A stretch of DNA of 64,000 nucleotides from Lolliginicoccus suaedae (GCF_008312885.1 NZ_VSSO01000003.1:496001-560000); one strand, 5' to 3'. Counted from the first letter of the stretch, positions 44,868 through 54,947 are shown. Made by a program: numbers and translations. Notes: generated by a model from the sequence alone, not told the origin.

Positions 44868-46043
44868 TCAGTACCGGGGCAGGCTGGGGTCGATCTGCTC
44901 GGCCCATGCATCGATGCCCCCGGCGAGGTGCCGCGCGGTCGTGAATCCCTGGCCGCGCAGGACCTCCAGCGCGGCGGCGGAGCGCACGCCGGTCTTGCAG
45001 TAGAGCACGAGATCGCGATCGCCGGGCATGCGTGCGAGCGCCTCGCCGGAGAGGAACTCGGTGTGCGGTATCCACTGCGCGCCCGGCAGGTGCGCCAGCG
45101 TCCATTCGCCCTCGCTGCGCACGTCGATGAGGACGGGGCCGGCAGGCGCGCGCAGGAGCTCGTGCAGCTCGGTGGGCTTGATCCCGGCCTCGGGCGGGAC
45201 GTCGGCGGTGGGCATGCCGCAGAGCTGCTCGTAGTCGTCGAGCTTGGCAACGGGAGCCGTGGCGGGGTCGCGCCGCAGCCGGAGCGTGCGGAAGGACATG
45301 GCGAGCGCGTCGTAGACGAGTACGCGCCCGAGAAGTGGGTCGCCAGCGCCGGTGATCAGCTTGATCGCCTCGGTCGCCATGATCGAACCGATGGTGCCGC
45401 ACAGCGCTCCGAATACCCCGCCCTCGCCGCAGGAGGGCACGGTCCCCGGAGCCGGCGGCTCGGGGAACAAGTCGCGATAGGTGACGCCCCGCCCGTCCGG
45501 AGCGGCGTCCCAGAAGACGGACACCTGGCCCTCGAAGCGGAAGATCGCGCCCCACACGCACGGCTTCCCGGCGAGAACCGCCGCATCGCTGACGAGGTAG
45601 CGGGTGGCGAAGTTGTCGGTGCCATCGAGGATGAGGTCGTACTGGCGGAAGATGTTGACGGCGTTGCGCGGCTCGAGGCGCACATCGTGCCAGCGCACCT
45701 CGACGCCAGGATTGAGCTCGCGGATGGCGTCGCGAGCGCTCGCGCCCTTGGGCCGCCCGATGCCGGACTCCCCGTGGATGACCTGCCGCTGCAGGTTGGA
45801 CAGCTCCACATCGTCGAACTCGACCACACCGAGTGTGCCGATGCCCGCGGCGGCGAGGTACAGCAGGATCGGCGAGCCAAGCCCGCCGGCGCCGATCACC
45901 AGGACGCGGGCGCTGCGCAACCGGCGCTGCCCCACTGCCCCGATGCCAGGGATGAGGAGGTGGCGGCTGTAGCGGGTCGCCTCGCCCGGCGCGAGCGGCG
46001 GGCCGGGCTCCACGAGCGCCGGCAGGGACCCGCTGGAAGTCAT
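44868..46043 (-). CDS. moeZ: Adenylyltransferase/sulfurtransferase MoeZ
   Basis: A 391-residue E1-like enzyme with C-terminal rhodanese domain. The ThiF/MoeB domain (about 20-270) has the ATP loop VLVIGAGGLGSPIL and RLLQRQ-type segment NLQRQVIHGE; the rhodanese (about 295-385) has the catalytic cysteine in LYCKTGVRSA. It activates the C-terminus of small sulfur carriers (MoaD, CysO, ThiS) by adenylation and transfers sulfur, for molybdopterin and sulfur metabolism. The zinc CxxC pairs of some MoeB proteins are missing, while SCGEGGVFGALCG is retained. This activity would also support the Mo-dependent nitrate reductase in this window. It follows the DUF3152 gene by 12 bases. Confidence 0.92.
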   Translation of the reverse strand: MTSSGSLPALVEPGPPLAPGEATRYSRHLLIPGIGAVGQRRLRSARVLVIGAGGLGSPILLYLAAAGIGTLGVVEFDDVELSNLQRQVIHGESGIGRPKGASARDAIRELNPGVEVRWHDVRLEPRNAVNIFRQYDLILDGTDNFATRYLVSDAAVLAGKPCVWGAIFRFEGQVSVFWDAAPDGRGVTYRDLFPEPPAPGTVPSCGEGGVFGALCGTIGSIMATEAIKLITGAGDPLLGRVLVYDALAMSFRTLRLRRDPATAPVAKLDDYEQLCGMPTADVPPEAGIKPTELHELLRAPAGPVLIDVRSEGEWTLAHLPGAQWIPHTEFLSGEALARMPGDRDLVLYCKTGVRSAAALEVLRGQGFTTARHLAGGIDAWAEQIDPSLPRY

Positions 46044-46055
46044 CGTGAGCCTTTC

Positions 46056-47021
46056 CTAGGGGACCTGCGGGAAGGGCCACGGGTTGTAGCGGCAGGACAG
46101 CCCGTCGGCAGGAATGCTGCCGTAGGGGTCGAGCTGCGCGATGTCATTGTTGGCGGTGGAGAGCGTCTGCTGCATCATCACGTGCGCCAGCGCGCCCTCC
46201 GCCTCGCAAGGCACGTGGGCGGCGAAACCGATAGCGTGCCCGATCTCGTGGTTGATCACGTACTGCCGGTAGGAACCGATGTCTCCCTGGAACGGGACCG
46301 CTCCCCGCACCCAGCGAGCATCGTTGACGATGACCCGGCCCGGGATGGGGTTGTAGCACGAGACCTCGAGCTCGATGGTGTAGCCGCACATCTCGCGGAC
46401 TGTCATCGCGGCTGTCAGGGACACCCGGAAGTCGGGCTCGCCCTGCCCGGGATCCGAGATGCGCTGGAAGCCGAACCGGGGGTCGCCGGTCCAGCTCTTG
46501 GGGTTGGCGAGAGTCGCATCGACCATCCGCGCGACGGCCTCGTCGCCGCCATAGCTGGTGGTATCGACCCCGTTCTCGACCTCGACGGTGTAGCGGAACA
46601 CCCGCGCTCCGGGCGCGCCGACCGGCGCCGTGCCGCCGGGGACGATCCGCCACTGCCCGGAACCGTCGGTCGCGTAGCCACCGCCCGCGGGCAGGTGACC
46701 GGTGGGCAGATCGACGGGAAAGCCTTCGTTGGGCGAGGGGATCGGGCCCGGGTCCTCACGCTGCTGCCGCGTGCCGTGCACTCCGCCGTCGAGCAGCGGG
46801 ACCGAGCCGTGCGCGGCCTCCGAGAGGCGGGCCTCGGCCTCGCCCACGTCCGTGCCGGTGCGCCCGAGCGGGTGGAGCACCGCCACCACGATCGCGAGGA
46901 CGAGGACAGGAATCGCAGCGATCCGCCACCCTGGTGCCTGGAGCAGGCGGGATGCCGCGGCGGCGACGATCCGGGCTGGCCCGCGCCGGTCCTGGCGCTG
47001 TCGTGTCCTGCGGGTCCTCAT
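46056..47021 (-). CDS. DUF3152 secreted zincin-like protein (Rv3207c-like)
   Basis: A 321-residue protein with an Arg-rich cytosolic N-terminus, one membrane segment (about 30-50) and an extracytoplasmic C-terminal domain. The zincin site NHEIGHAIGFAAHVPC (HExxHxxGFxxH) lies near residue 265, so it should be a metalloprotease; substrates are unknown. A conserved cysteine set (CGYTIELEVSCYN, CEAEG, LSCRYNPWP) suggests disulfides. ATG 47021 precedes MRTRRTR. It is upstream of moeZ with a 12-base gap and divergent from the TetR gene, an arrangement seen in mycobacteria. Confidence 0.88.
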   Translation of the reverse strand: MRTRRTRQRQDRRGPARIVAAAASRLLQAPGWRIAAIPVLVLAIVVAVLHPLGRTGTDVGEAEARLSEAAHGSVPLLDGGVHGTRQQREDPGPIPSPNEGFPVDLPTGHLPAGGGYATDGSGQWRIVPGGTAPVGAPGARVFRYTVEVENGVDTTSYGGDEAVARMVDATLANPKSWTGDPRFGFQRISDPGQGEPDFRVSLTAAMTVREMCGYTIELEVSCYNPIPGRVIVNDARWVRGAVPFQGDIGSYRQYVINHEIGHAIGFAAHVPCEAEGALAHVMMQQTLSTANNDIAQLDPYGSIPADGLSCRYNPWPFPQVP

Positions 47022-48075
<1,054 letters not shown>

Positions 48076-48111
48076 GCAGCGGGCGGTCGCGGGAGTCCTT
48101 GCCACCACACA

Positions 48112-48185
48112 GCAAACGCGATAGAAGCCGCCGGGAAACCAGCGCAGCTTCTATCGCGTTTATCCGTTTCTGGTGCTTCTGCCGC
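48112..48185 (+). repeat. Dispersed palindromic element, copy 3
   Basis: The best-preserved copy: 15-bp perfect arms at 48114-48128 and 48147-48161, an 18-base loop containing GGGAAACC, and the tail GTTTCTGGTGCTTCTGCC ending near 48183. It lies between the convergent TetR and DUF3107 genes, in TetR sense. Confidence 0.9.
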
Positions 48186-48238
48186 TATGCACCGCCCCTG
48201 GCCGCCACGCGCAACGCGCGAGGCCCTGGGTCCTGGGA

Positions 48239-48469
48239 TCAGAGCGCGGCGAAGCCGACCTTGCGCGGATCCGCGGGACCGATCTCGACGTAGGCGACCT
48301 TGTCCGACGGCACGAGGTACTTGCGACCCTTCTCGTCGATCAGTTCCAGGGTCGTCGGGCTGCCGGACTCGAACGCCGCGCGTGCTTGCTTCTCCACGTC
48401 CTCGACCGTTTGGGTGCTGTTGACCACGAGCTCCCGGTTGCTGTCGGCGATGCCGATCTTGACCTCCAC
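48239..48469 (-). CDS. DUF3107 small conserved protein (Rv3208A/TB9.4-like)
   Basis: A 76-residue acidic protein beginning VEVKIGIADSNRELV, the family start. It is predicted soluble with a beta-alpha-beta layout (KYLVPSDKVAYVEIG near the C-terminus). The function is not established; it is highly conserved among actinobacteria. GTG 48469 is selected because GGAGGA lies 4 bases upstream; a GTG at 48508 is less likely. It is divergent from the DEAD-box helicase gene across a 489-base region. Confidence 0.85.
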   Translation of the reverse strand: MEVKIGIADSNRELVVNSTQTVEDVEKQARAAFESGSPTTLELIDEKGRKYLVPSDKVAYVEIGPADPRKVGFAAL

Positions 48470-48958
48470 GCTGTCCTCCGATCCGTCCCGGCCCGCATGG
48501 CCGGTCACGCCTACAACGACACCGGCGGCCCGCGCGATGTGTCGGGCCCGGGACCGGCATCCCTACCCCAGCAAGGCTAGCGAACGCAGCGCCCGCGGCA
48601 CCCGCCCCCGGCTGCGCTAGTAGCGAAACATGGCCCCCGCCCGGTGCCGGCCGGGCCCCCGGGCATGCCGCGCCTGCGCCCAGCCCGGCTCGACAGGGCT
48701 GCACCGGGCCTCGCGGCAGTTACCATAGGGGGGACGCGACGCGCGCGCATCCTCAAATGGCGCACGTCCCGGTCGCGATGTCGAGTCGCCAGGCCTCCGG
48801 CCCGGTGCATGGCTCCGCGCGGCCCGGGATGCCCTGCGACCGGATGCATGCGAGTCGTCGCGCTCGAACCTGCATGGCGTGCCCCTGCGCGCCCGCATAG
48901 CCCGGATGCTGCTCCCTGTGCCTGCTAGCCCGGGAGCAGCCCGAACGAAAGGGACATC
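48470..48958 (+). promoter_or_regulatory. Long leader and stem-loop upstream of the DEAD-box helicase gene
   Basis: A TACCAT -10 at 48721-48726 with a CTGCAC -35-like hexamer 16 bases before it suggests a leader of about 230 bases. A 9-bp perfect stem (GCTGCTCCC at 48908-48916, complement at 48932-48940, 15-base loop) ends just before the ribosome site GAAAGGGA (48947-48954). No gene is evident; the remainder is GC-rich sequence. The genes found here in M. tuberculosis (Rv3209, Rv3210c) are absent. Confidence 0.5.
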
Positions 48959-50614
48959 CTGAGCACCTTCACCCATGACAGTGAATCCGACACTACGCAG
49001 GACGTCGGCAAGACCGTCGTCGCTGATGCGGACGTCCTGACGACGCCGCACGAATCGCCGAGCTTCGCCGAGCTGGGCGTGCGTCCTGAGATCGTCGCCG
49101 CGCTGCACAAGCTCGGCATCGAGCGCACCTTCGCCATCCAGGAGCTGACGCTGCCGCTCGCGATGGCCGGCGATGACCTGATCGGGCAGGCCCGGACCGG
49201 AATGGGCAAGACCTTCGGCTTTGGCGTGCCACTGCTGCACCGCATCTCCACCCTCGAGGAGCTCGACGGAACCCCGCGGGCCCTGGTCGTGGTGCCCACC
49301 CGCGAGCTGTGCCTGCAGGTCACCAAGGACCTCACCGGCATCTCGCAGGACGTGCCGGTCGGTTCCGCGGACCAGCCCCGCATGCTGCGCGTCCAGGCGA
49401 TCTACGGTGGCCGCCCCTACGAGGAGCAGATCTCGGCGCTCCACGAGGGCGTCGACGTCATCGTGGGCACGCCGGGCCGCCTGCTCGATCTCTGCTCGCA
49501 GAAGCACCTCAAGCTCGATCGGGTCGCGGTGGCCGTCCTCGATGAGGCCGACGAGATGCTTGATCTCGGCTTCCTCCCCGATATCGAGAAGCTGCTCAGC
49601 CGGGTCCCGGAGAACCGCCAGACCATGCTGTTCTCGGCGACCATGCCGGGCCCGATCATCACCCTCGCCCGCACGTTCCTGCGCCGCCCGACCCATGTGC
49701 GGGCCGAGGAGCATGACTCCCCCGCCGTGCACGCCCGCACCGCGCAGTTCGTCTACCGGGCGCACGCGCTCGACAAGCTCGAGCTCGTCTCCCGCGTGCT
49801 GCAGGCACGGGAGCGTGGCGCGACGATGATCTTCACCCGCACCAAGCGGCAGGCCGACCAGCTCAGCAAGGACCTCGAGGAGCGGGGATTCTCGGTGCGT
49901 CCGATCCACGGCGACCTCGGCCAGATCGCGCGCGAGAAGGCGCTCAAGGCGTTCCGCACCGGCAAGGTCGATATCCTCGTCGCCACGGACGTCGCGGCCC
50001 GCGGCATCGATATCGATGACGTCACCCATGTCATCAACCTGCATTGCCCGGACGACGAGAACACCTTCGTGCACCGCGTTGGCCGCACCGGCCGCGCTGG
50101 CCGCACGGGCATCGCGATCACGCTGGTCGATTGGGAGGACACGGCCCGCTGGAAGGCGATCAATACCGCGCTGGATCTGGGCAAGCCCGACCCCGCGGAG
50201 ACCTACTCGACCTCGGATCACCTGTATACCGATCTCGATATCCCCACCGATGCCACCGGCCGGGTGTCCATCCCGCCCCGCGCGAGCACGGATGCCCCCG
50301 CGGAGCAGTCCAGCGGGCCAGCAGCCCCTCGGCCGCCGCGCAAGACCGACGGCAACCGCAAGCGTCGTCGCACCCGTGGCGGGCAGCAGGGCGGCTCCGG
50401 GCAGTCCGGTAGCGGCGGAGCAAGCGCCGAGACCGGATCCGCGTCCAGCAACAACGGACCAGGAAACAGCGGCGCTCCGGGCCACAGCGAGGGTGGCAGC
50501 ACGGGAGAGCAAGGCTCCGGTGCACCACGTCGCCGTCGCCGCCGCCGCAAGCCCTCCGGCGATGCGCAGTCCGTCGCGCCCACTAGCTCCAGCTCGGGCC
50601 CCACGAGCAGCTAG
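48959..50614 (+). CDS. DEAD-box ATP-dependent RNA helicase (RhlE/DeaD-type)
   Basis: A 551-residue RNA helicase. Motifs in order: Q motif (FAELGV and AIQELTLP), Walker A ARTGMGKT (about 81), PTREL, TPGRLLD, DEAD, SAT, then helicase-C motifs ending HRVGRTGRAG (about 365). The C-terminal ~130 residues are Ser/Gly/Pro-rich with basic clusters (RRRRRRK), likely RNA-binding. No ATG, GTG or TTG lies in frame between the stop at 48926 and GTG 49079, which is inside the Q-motif region; the CTG at 48959, with AAAGGGA upstream, is the probable start. A base error or frameshift (ATG 48974 in another frame) is the alternative. It may be needed for ribosome assembly or cold. Confidence 0.9.
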   Translation: MSTFTHDSESDTTQDVGKTVVADADVLTTPHESPSFAELGVRPEIVAALHKLGIERTFAIQELTLPLAMAGDDLIGQARTGMGKTFGFGVPLLHRISTLEELDGTPRALVVVPTRELCLQVTKDLTGISQDVPVGSADQPRMLRVQAIYGGRPYEEQISALHEGVDVIVGTPGRLLDLCSQKHLKLDRVAVAVLDEADEMLDLGFLPDIEKLLSRVPENRQTMLFSATMPGPIITLARTFLRRPTHVRAEEHDSPAVHARTAQFVYRAHALDKLELVSRVLQARERGATMIFTRTKRQADQLSKDLEERGFSVRPIHGDLGQIAREKALKAFRTGKVDILVATDVAARGIDIDDVTHVINLHCPDDENTFVHRVGRTGRAGRTGIAITLVDWEDTARWKAINTALDLGKPDPAETYSTSDHLYTDLDIPTDATGRVSIPPRASTDAPAEQSSGPAAPRPPRKTDGNRKRRRTRGGQQGGSGQSGSGGASAETGSASSNNGPGNSGAPGHSEGGSTGEQGSGAPRRRRRRRKPSGDAQSVAPTSSSSGPTSS

Positions 50615-50619
50615 GCGGC

Positions 50620-51879
50620 ATGATCGCGCCTGAACGCCGCCGCCGCGCCGATATCGCGGTGGCGGCTCTCCTCGTCGCGGTGCTGGCCGCCGCGGCGCTC
50701 GGCGCGTGGTGGGCCAGCCCCGCCCGCCACGCTTCGCTCGTCACCGCTGCGGAACCGATTCCCGAGATCGAGCAAGCGACCGCCGTGCCGGACGCGCTCG
50801 TCGAGGCATGGCGCGAGCGCAGTCCTGGATCGACGACGCCCATCGTCGCGCGAGGAGCAGTCATCTCCGTGCGCGCCAACGAGGTCGGGGGCCACGATGC
50901 GCGCAGTGGCGCTCAGGCATGGTCCTACCGCCGCGCGGAAGCGATCTGCACCGCCACCTCGACCTGGAACAGGGTGATCGTCGCGTTCCGCGGGCCACGG
51001 GGATGCGGCGAGGTCATGTCGTTCGACCCAGCTTCCGGTGAACGCGGTCCTCAGCGCACGAGCGAGGCGGACGCCACGGTGACGATCGAATCGAACGGTT
51101 CCCGCTTCGCTTCCTTCGGCCCCACCCGCCTCGAGGGCTGGCGCTCGGACCTCGTGCGAACGGTGGAGACTGGCCGGGTGAGCGCACCGATCGAGCCAGG
51201 ATTGCAGCCACGCGACGATTGCGAGATCCGCGATGCCGCGATCACGCAGAGCCGCATACCCATGATCGTCCAGTGCCCCGATGACGTGGGCGAGCGACTC
51301 GTCATGCTCGCCAGCGACCCCGAGAGCTTCCGCAAGCCCGAGGAGTTCGGCGATGCCCTGCTCACCCGGACCGATGCGACGCTCGGCGAGGTGCCAGGGG
51401 TGGACGGCGCGCGCATCGTCTCGGCCTCTCCCCAGTCCACCGTGATCGCGGTGCCCGGGGACCGGCCCGCCCTCGCCATCTTCGACGGCCAGGCAGAACC
51501 GCGCGGGCGCCACGATCTTCCCCCACGGGTGCTCGCGGCCGAGGCCTTCGCTGGAGCAACGCTGCCCGCGGTGCTCGATGGGAGCTCGGGCATCGCGGTC
51601 TGGGATGCCGGGGCAGGGCTGGTGGCGCTATCGCCGAACGATCAGCGCCCCATCTGGGACTTCCCGGGTTCACTGGGCCAGCCTGCGATGATGGCGGGCA
51701 GCCTGCTCGTGCCTGTTCCGTCGGGCATCGCCGTCGTGGATGTCCGCACCGGCGAGCCGATCCGCACCATGGCGGTGGACCGCGATGAGGCGCCGGGCAC
51801 CGTGAACCTCGCCGTGGTGGGCGATCTGGTCATCGAGCAGCGCGGCGAGACCCTTGTGGCGCTCGCCCCGGGCCCCTAG
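50620..51879 (+). CDS. Membrane-anchored PQQ-like beta-propeller protein (Rv3212-like)
   Basis: A 419-residue protein with one N-terminal membrane segment (about 12-32) and a long extracytoplasmic part rich in beta strands. Short repeats such as VNEVGGHDARSGAQAW, VMSFDPASGE and GIAVVDVRTGEPI are like blades of a PQQ-type propeller, without PQQ ligands or catalytic residues. Cysteines at about 110, 127, 200 and 225 may form disulfides. The function is unknown. It starts 5 bases after the helicase gene and is likely cotranscribed; the same neighbour follows the helicase in mycobacteria. Confidence 0.78.
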   Translation: MIAPERRRRADIAVAALLVAVLAAAALGAWWASPARHASLVTAAEPIPEIEQATAVPDALVEAWRERSPGSTTPIVARGAVISVRANEVGGHDARSGAQAWSYRRAEAICTATSTWNRVIVAFRGPRGCGEVMSFDPASGERGPQRTSEADATVTIESNGSRFASFGPTRLEGWRSDLVRTVETGRVSAPIEPGLQPRDDCEIRDAAITQSRIPMIVQCPDDVGERLVMLASDPESFRKPEEFGDALLTRTDATLGEVPGVDGARIVSASPQSTVIAVPGDRPALAIFDGQAEPRGRHDLPPRVLAAEAFAGATLPAVLDGSSGIAVWDAGAGLVALSPNDQRPIWDFPGSLGQPAMMAGSLLVPVPSGIAVVDVRTGEPIRTMAVDRDEAPGTVNLAVVGDLVIEQRGETLVALAPGP

Positions 51880-51906
51880 GACCGGGCTCCCGGCGGCTCC
51901 TGCCGG

Positions 51907-52710
51907 TCAGGAGACCTTGGCGTAGGGGTCGAACGTCGCGAGCGGTGTGCCCTGCTGCCAGTGGTCGAGCAGCTGGCTGGCGAGCGCGCGGTAGGCATCG
52001 GCGCCCTTGTTGCGGCGGGCCGCGAGGATCGAGGCACCGGATGCGCTGGCCTCCGCGAACTTCACGGTGCGCGGGATGGGCGGCGCGAGGACAGGGAGCC
52101 CGTACCGGTCCGATACGTCAGCGAGGACGTCGCGGCTGTGGGTGGTGCGCGCGTCGTACAGCGTGGGCAGCGCCCCGAGCAGCGACAGGTCGGGATTGGT
52201 GATCTGCTGCACCTCCGAGACCGTGCGCAGCAACTGCCCCACTCCCCGGTGCGCGAGGGTCTCGCACTGCAACGGCACGATCACCGAATCCGCGGCGGTG
52301 AGCCCGTTGAGCGTGAGCACGCCGAGCGAGGGCGGGCAGTCGATGAGCATGATGTCGAACTCGGGGGCCACGGCGTCGAGCGCGCGGCGGAGGGTGAACT
52401 CGCGCCCCGCCCGCATGAGCAGCATGGCCTCGGCGCCGGCGAGATCGATCGTCGACGGCAGCAGGGTCATCCCGTCGCTGGTCTCGAGGACGACGTTGCT
52501 GACCTTCTGGGAGCCAACGAGCACGTCGTGCACCGACGCGTCGATGTTGTCGGGGTCGTGACCGAGCGAGAAGGTCAGGCATGCCTGCGGGTCGAGATCG
52601 ACGATCAGCACGCGTTGCTGCATCGAGGCGAGGGCAGCCCCCAGCGATGCCACTGTGGTGGTCTTGGCGACGCCACCTTTTTGATTGGCGATTGCGAGAA
52701 CTCTGGTCAC
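51907..52710 (-). CDS. ParA/Soj-type ATPase (Rv3213c-like)
   Basis: A 267-residue deviant-Walker ATPase. Deviant Walker A KGGVAKTTT (about 11-19), Walker A' DLDPQACLT, and Walker B MLIDCPPSLGVLT are all present, so ATP-dependent dimerisation on DNA or membrane is expected. It is not the chromosomal ParA of the origin: no ParB gene is near. In mycobacteria this paralogue is of unproven role, possibly partition of other cargo. The start is GTG 52710 (GTG ACC AGA). It converges with the propeller gene; 90 bases separate it from the upstream membrane protein gene. Confidence 0.88.
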   Translation of the reverse strand: MTRVLAIANQKGGVAKTTTVASLGAALASMQQRVLIVDLDPQACLTFSLGHDPDNIDASVHDVLVGSQKVSNVVLETSDGMTLLPSTIDLAGAEAMLLMRAGREFTLRRALDAVAPEFDIMLIDCPPSLGVLTLNGLTAADSVIVPLQCETLAHRGVGQLLRTVSEVQQITNPDLSLLGALPTLYDARTTHSRDVLADVSDRYGLPVLAPPIPRTVKFAEASASGASILAARRNKGADAYRALASQLLDHWQQGTPLATFDPYAKVS

Positions 52711-52800
52711 GAGTCCTATAGTCCCTGATCAACACGCGCGAAGCGAGGACCGGCGCGGGCGTTTTGCCTGGCGATTCGATATCCGCCACCGGCCGGGGGC

Positions 52801-53208
52801 TCAGTCGGCGTTGAGCCAGTCGCTCGAGCGCCCGGACATCATCAGCACCAGCGTCAGCACGACGATGCCACCGAGGCCGAAACCGAGGGCGTACTGGTGC
52901 GAGGTCGTGATCATCGAGAACACCACGGGCAGCAGGAGCAGCTGCATCACGATCGCGACGGCCCTGCCCCACCTCTTGCCCAGCGCGAGCGCGATGCCAC
53001 CAGCGAGGACGGCAGCGCCGAGCAGCAAGAACCACGAGGAGAGGGCGATCCCGAAGCGCGCCTCGTTGCCCTCGGACGCGATCGCTCGCGCGGCATACCA
53101 GGCACCGAGACCCAGGCATGTGGCGCCCTGCGCCGCGACGATCGCTCCGGCGGCGCGGATGCCCCAGGGCACCGGCAGCGGCAGGGTGTCGTCCGGCTCG
53201 GGGGGCAT
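52801..53208 (-). CDS. Small four-helix membrane protein of unknown function
   Basis: A 135-residue protein with four predicted membrane helices (about residues 18-38, 50-70, 76-98 and 104-122), short acidic and Pro-rich N-terminus, and polar C-terminus (SSDWLNAD). No family was recognised. ATG 53208 is preferred; an earlier in-frame GTG upstream would add Arg/Pro-rich residues. It lies between the ParA gene and the divergent lipid kinase gene. Confidence 0.65.
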   Translation of the reverse strand: MPPEPDDTLPLPVPWGIRAAGAIVAAQGATCLGLGAWYAARAIASEGNEARFGIALSSWFLLLGAAVLAGGIALALGKRWGRAVAIVMQLLLLPVVFSMITTSHQYALGFGLGGIVVLTLVLMMSGRSSDWLNAD

Positions 53209-53352
53209 GGCGGGTCCAGTCCTAGGCACCCTGCCAGGGTAAGACAGCGGCGCCGCCGGGTGGTAGCGCGGCAACCTCGGGGCGCGGAGCCGGCCAACCC
53301 GCGGCGCCGGGTGGCGCGCTGGTCGCGCGATCACCGGCTAGGCTGAGTCCTC

Positions 53353-54315
53353 GTGCGCGCCTTGTTGATCGTGAATCCTCACGCGACGACCACCTCGTCA
53401 GCTGGCCGTGACCTCATCGGTCACGCGCTCTCGAGCAAGCTCTCGCTGCGCATCAAGCAGACCGCGCACCGTGGCCATGCCGCCGAGCTCGCGGCGGAGG
53501 CGACCAAGCAGGGCTATCCGCTGATCATCGTGCATGGCGGCGATGGCACGGTCAACGAAGTCGTCAACGGCATCCTCGAGCCGCCTCGCGAGGGCCTGCT
53601 GACCTCGCTGCCGCTCGGCGCGGTGCCCTCGGTGGCGGTGATCCCGGGAGGCTCGGCGAACGTCTTCGCGCGGTCGCTGGGGATCGCGCCGGACCCGCTC
53701 GATGCCGCCAACCAGATCCTCGATCTGATCGCGCGGCGGCAGCATCGACGGATCGGGCTCGCGCATTGCGAGGGGCGCTGGTTCCTGTTCAATGCGGGCG
53801 TGGGCCTTGACGCGCATGCGGTGCGCGCGGTGGAGAAGAAGCGCGCGTCCGGTCGCCCCGCGACGCCGGGCCGATACATGCGGGCCGCGATGCGGGCGTT
53901 CCTGCGGGAGCGGCGGCTCCCTCCGGCGCTGACGGTCGAGCTTCCCGGCGGAGCGGTCCATGAGGGCGTGTATTTCGCGTTCGTCTCGAACGCGAGCCCA
54001 TGGACATTCATCGATGAGCGGCCCGTGCTGACCAATCCCGGTGTCAGTTTCGACAATGGCCTGGGCGTGTTCGCGATGCGCTCCGCAGGCATTGTCCCGA
54101 TCGCCAGGGTGGCCCGGCAGATAGTGTTCGGCAGCTCCGGCCCCGCGCACCGTCACCTGTTGCGGGTCGATGATGTGCCCCACGTGCGGGTCCGGGCGTC
54201 GCGACCGATGGGGCTGCAGGTGGACGGGGACTACATCGGCATGCGCGATGATGTGGCGTTCCATGCGGTGCCGGACATGCTGGACGTGATCGCGGAGTCC
54301 CCTCCCGGCGTGTGA
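53353..54315 (+). CDS. Diacylglycerol/lipid kinase family protein (Rv3218-like)
   Basis: A 320-residue DAGK-catalytic-domain protein. The start RALLIVNPHA (about 2-11), the nucleotide motif VHGGDGTVNEVVNG (about 60-73) and PGGSANVFARSLG (about 98) are typical of the family, which phosphorylates diacylglycerol, sphingoid or other lipid alcohols. The C-terminal half is the beta-sandwich with QVDGDYIG. GTG 53353 is the only reasonable start. Mycobacterial Rv3218 sits before whiB1 as here. The substrate is unknown. Confidence 0.85.
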   Translation: MRALLIVNPHATTTSSAGRDLIGHALSSKLSLRIKQTAHRGHAAELAAEATKQGYPLIIVHGGDGTVNEVVNGILEPPREGLLTSLPLGAVPSVAVIPGGSANVFARSLGIAPDPLDAANQILDLIARRQHRRIGLAHCEGRWFLFNAGVGLDAHAVRAVEKKRASGRPATPGRYMRAAMRAFLRERRLPPALTVELPGGAVHEGVYFAFVSNASPWTFIDERPVLTNPGVSFDNGLGVFAMRSAGIVPIARVARQIVFGSSGPAHRHLLRVDDVPHVRVRASRPMGLQVDGDYIGMRDDVAFHAVPDMLDVIAESPPGV

Positions 54316-54641
54316 TTCTTGACACAGTAGGTTTAGCGGCACTCCGACCGGTAGCGAATCTGGTCGAATTGCCGCACACTGGAGTCTCCGAGCGTAGAAC
54401 TATTGGAGTGAGCACCACCACACTCCTGTACGAGATTGCGCTACGAAGACGCGCATGTGGGTTCCGCGCAGTGACTTAGGTTACGTCCCAGGGAAAGCTA
54501 TTGACTTCCCCAGAGATCGTGACACGATTCTTAGTTAACAGCGCGGAAACAATATGGCTACGCGTGGGTAAATTGCTAACAACTACGGTGTGACGCACCC
54601 CCCGCCCTCGTGCGCGGCACACCCAGTGAGGAGTACCGATT
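54316..54641 (+). promoter_or_regulatory. whiB1 upstream region with CRP/GlxR-like site
   Basis: A 326-base non-coding stretch that is richer in A/T than its surroundings. AGTGA-N6-TTACG at 54470-54485 resembles the CRP/GlxR pattern TGTGA-N6-TCACA (partial match), and TTGACT (54501-54506) may be a -35 without a strong -10. A second TTGACA is at 54319-54324. whiB1 is CRP-activated in M. tuberculosis, so such control is plausible. Confidence 0.5.
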
Positions 54642-54896
54642 ATGGACTGGCGCCATAGGGCGGTCTGCCGCGACGAGGACCCCGAGTTGTTCTTCCCCGT
54701 GGGGAACAGCGGTCCGGCGCTGGCACAGATCGCGCAGGCCAAGATTGTATGCAACCGATGCCCCGTCACCCCGGAATGCCTTTCGTGGGCGCTGGAGTCC
54801 GGCCAGGACGCAGGCGTCTGGGGCGGCATGAGCGAGGACGAGCGTCGCGCGCTCAAGCGCCGCAAGGCGCGCACCCGCGCACGCAGCACCGTCTAG
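54642..54896 (+). CDS. whiB1: WhiB1 iron-sulfur transcriptional regulator
   Basis: An 84-residue Wbl protein. Four cluster cysteines: CRDEDPELFF, CNRCPVTPEC. GVWGGMSEDERR is the Wbl signature, and the basic C-terminus (LKRRKARTRARSTV) binds DNA. WhiB1 is essential in mycobacteria; its [4Fe-4S] cluster reacts with nitric oxide and it contacts SigA. The start ATG is preceded by GAGGAG. Its position between the lipid kinase and pdtaS matches Rv3219. It ends before a bidirectional hairpin at 54948-54980. Confidence 0.95.
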   Translation: MDWRHRAVCRDEDPELFFPVGNSGPALAQIAQAKIVCNRCPVTPECLSWALESGQDAGVWGGMSEDERRALKRRKARTRARSTV

Positions 54897-54947
54897 CACG
54901 ACGCTACCGGGAACCTCACCAAGCCGAGGCACTCCCGCGCCGAGCAC

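Noticed and set aside
48617-50512. A 631-codon minus-strand frame over the helicase
   Set aside because: It is antisense to the DEAD-box gene and lacks any domain.
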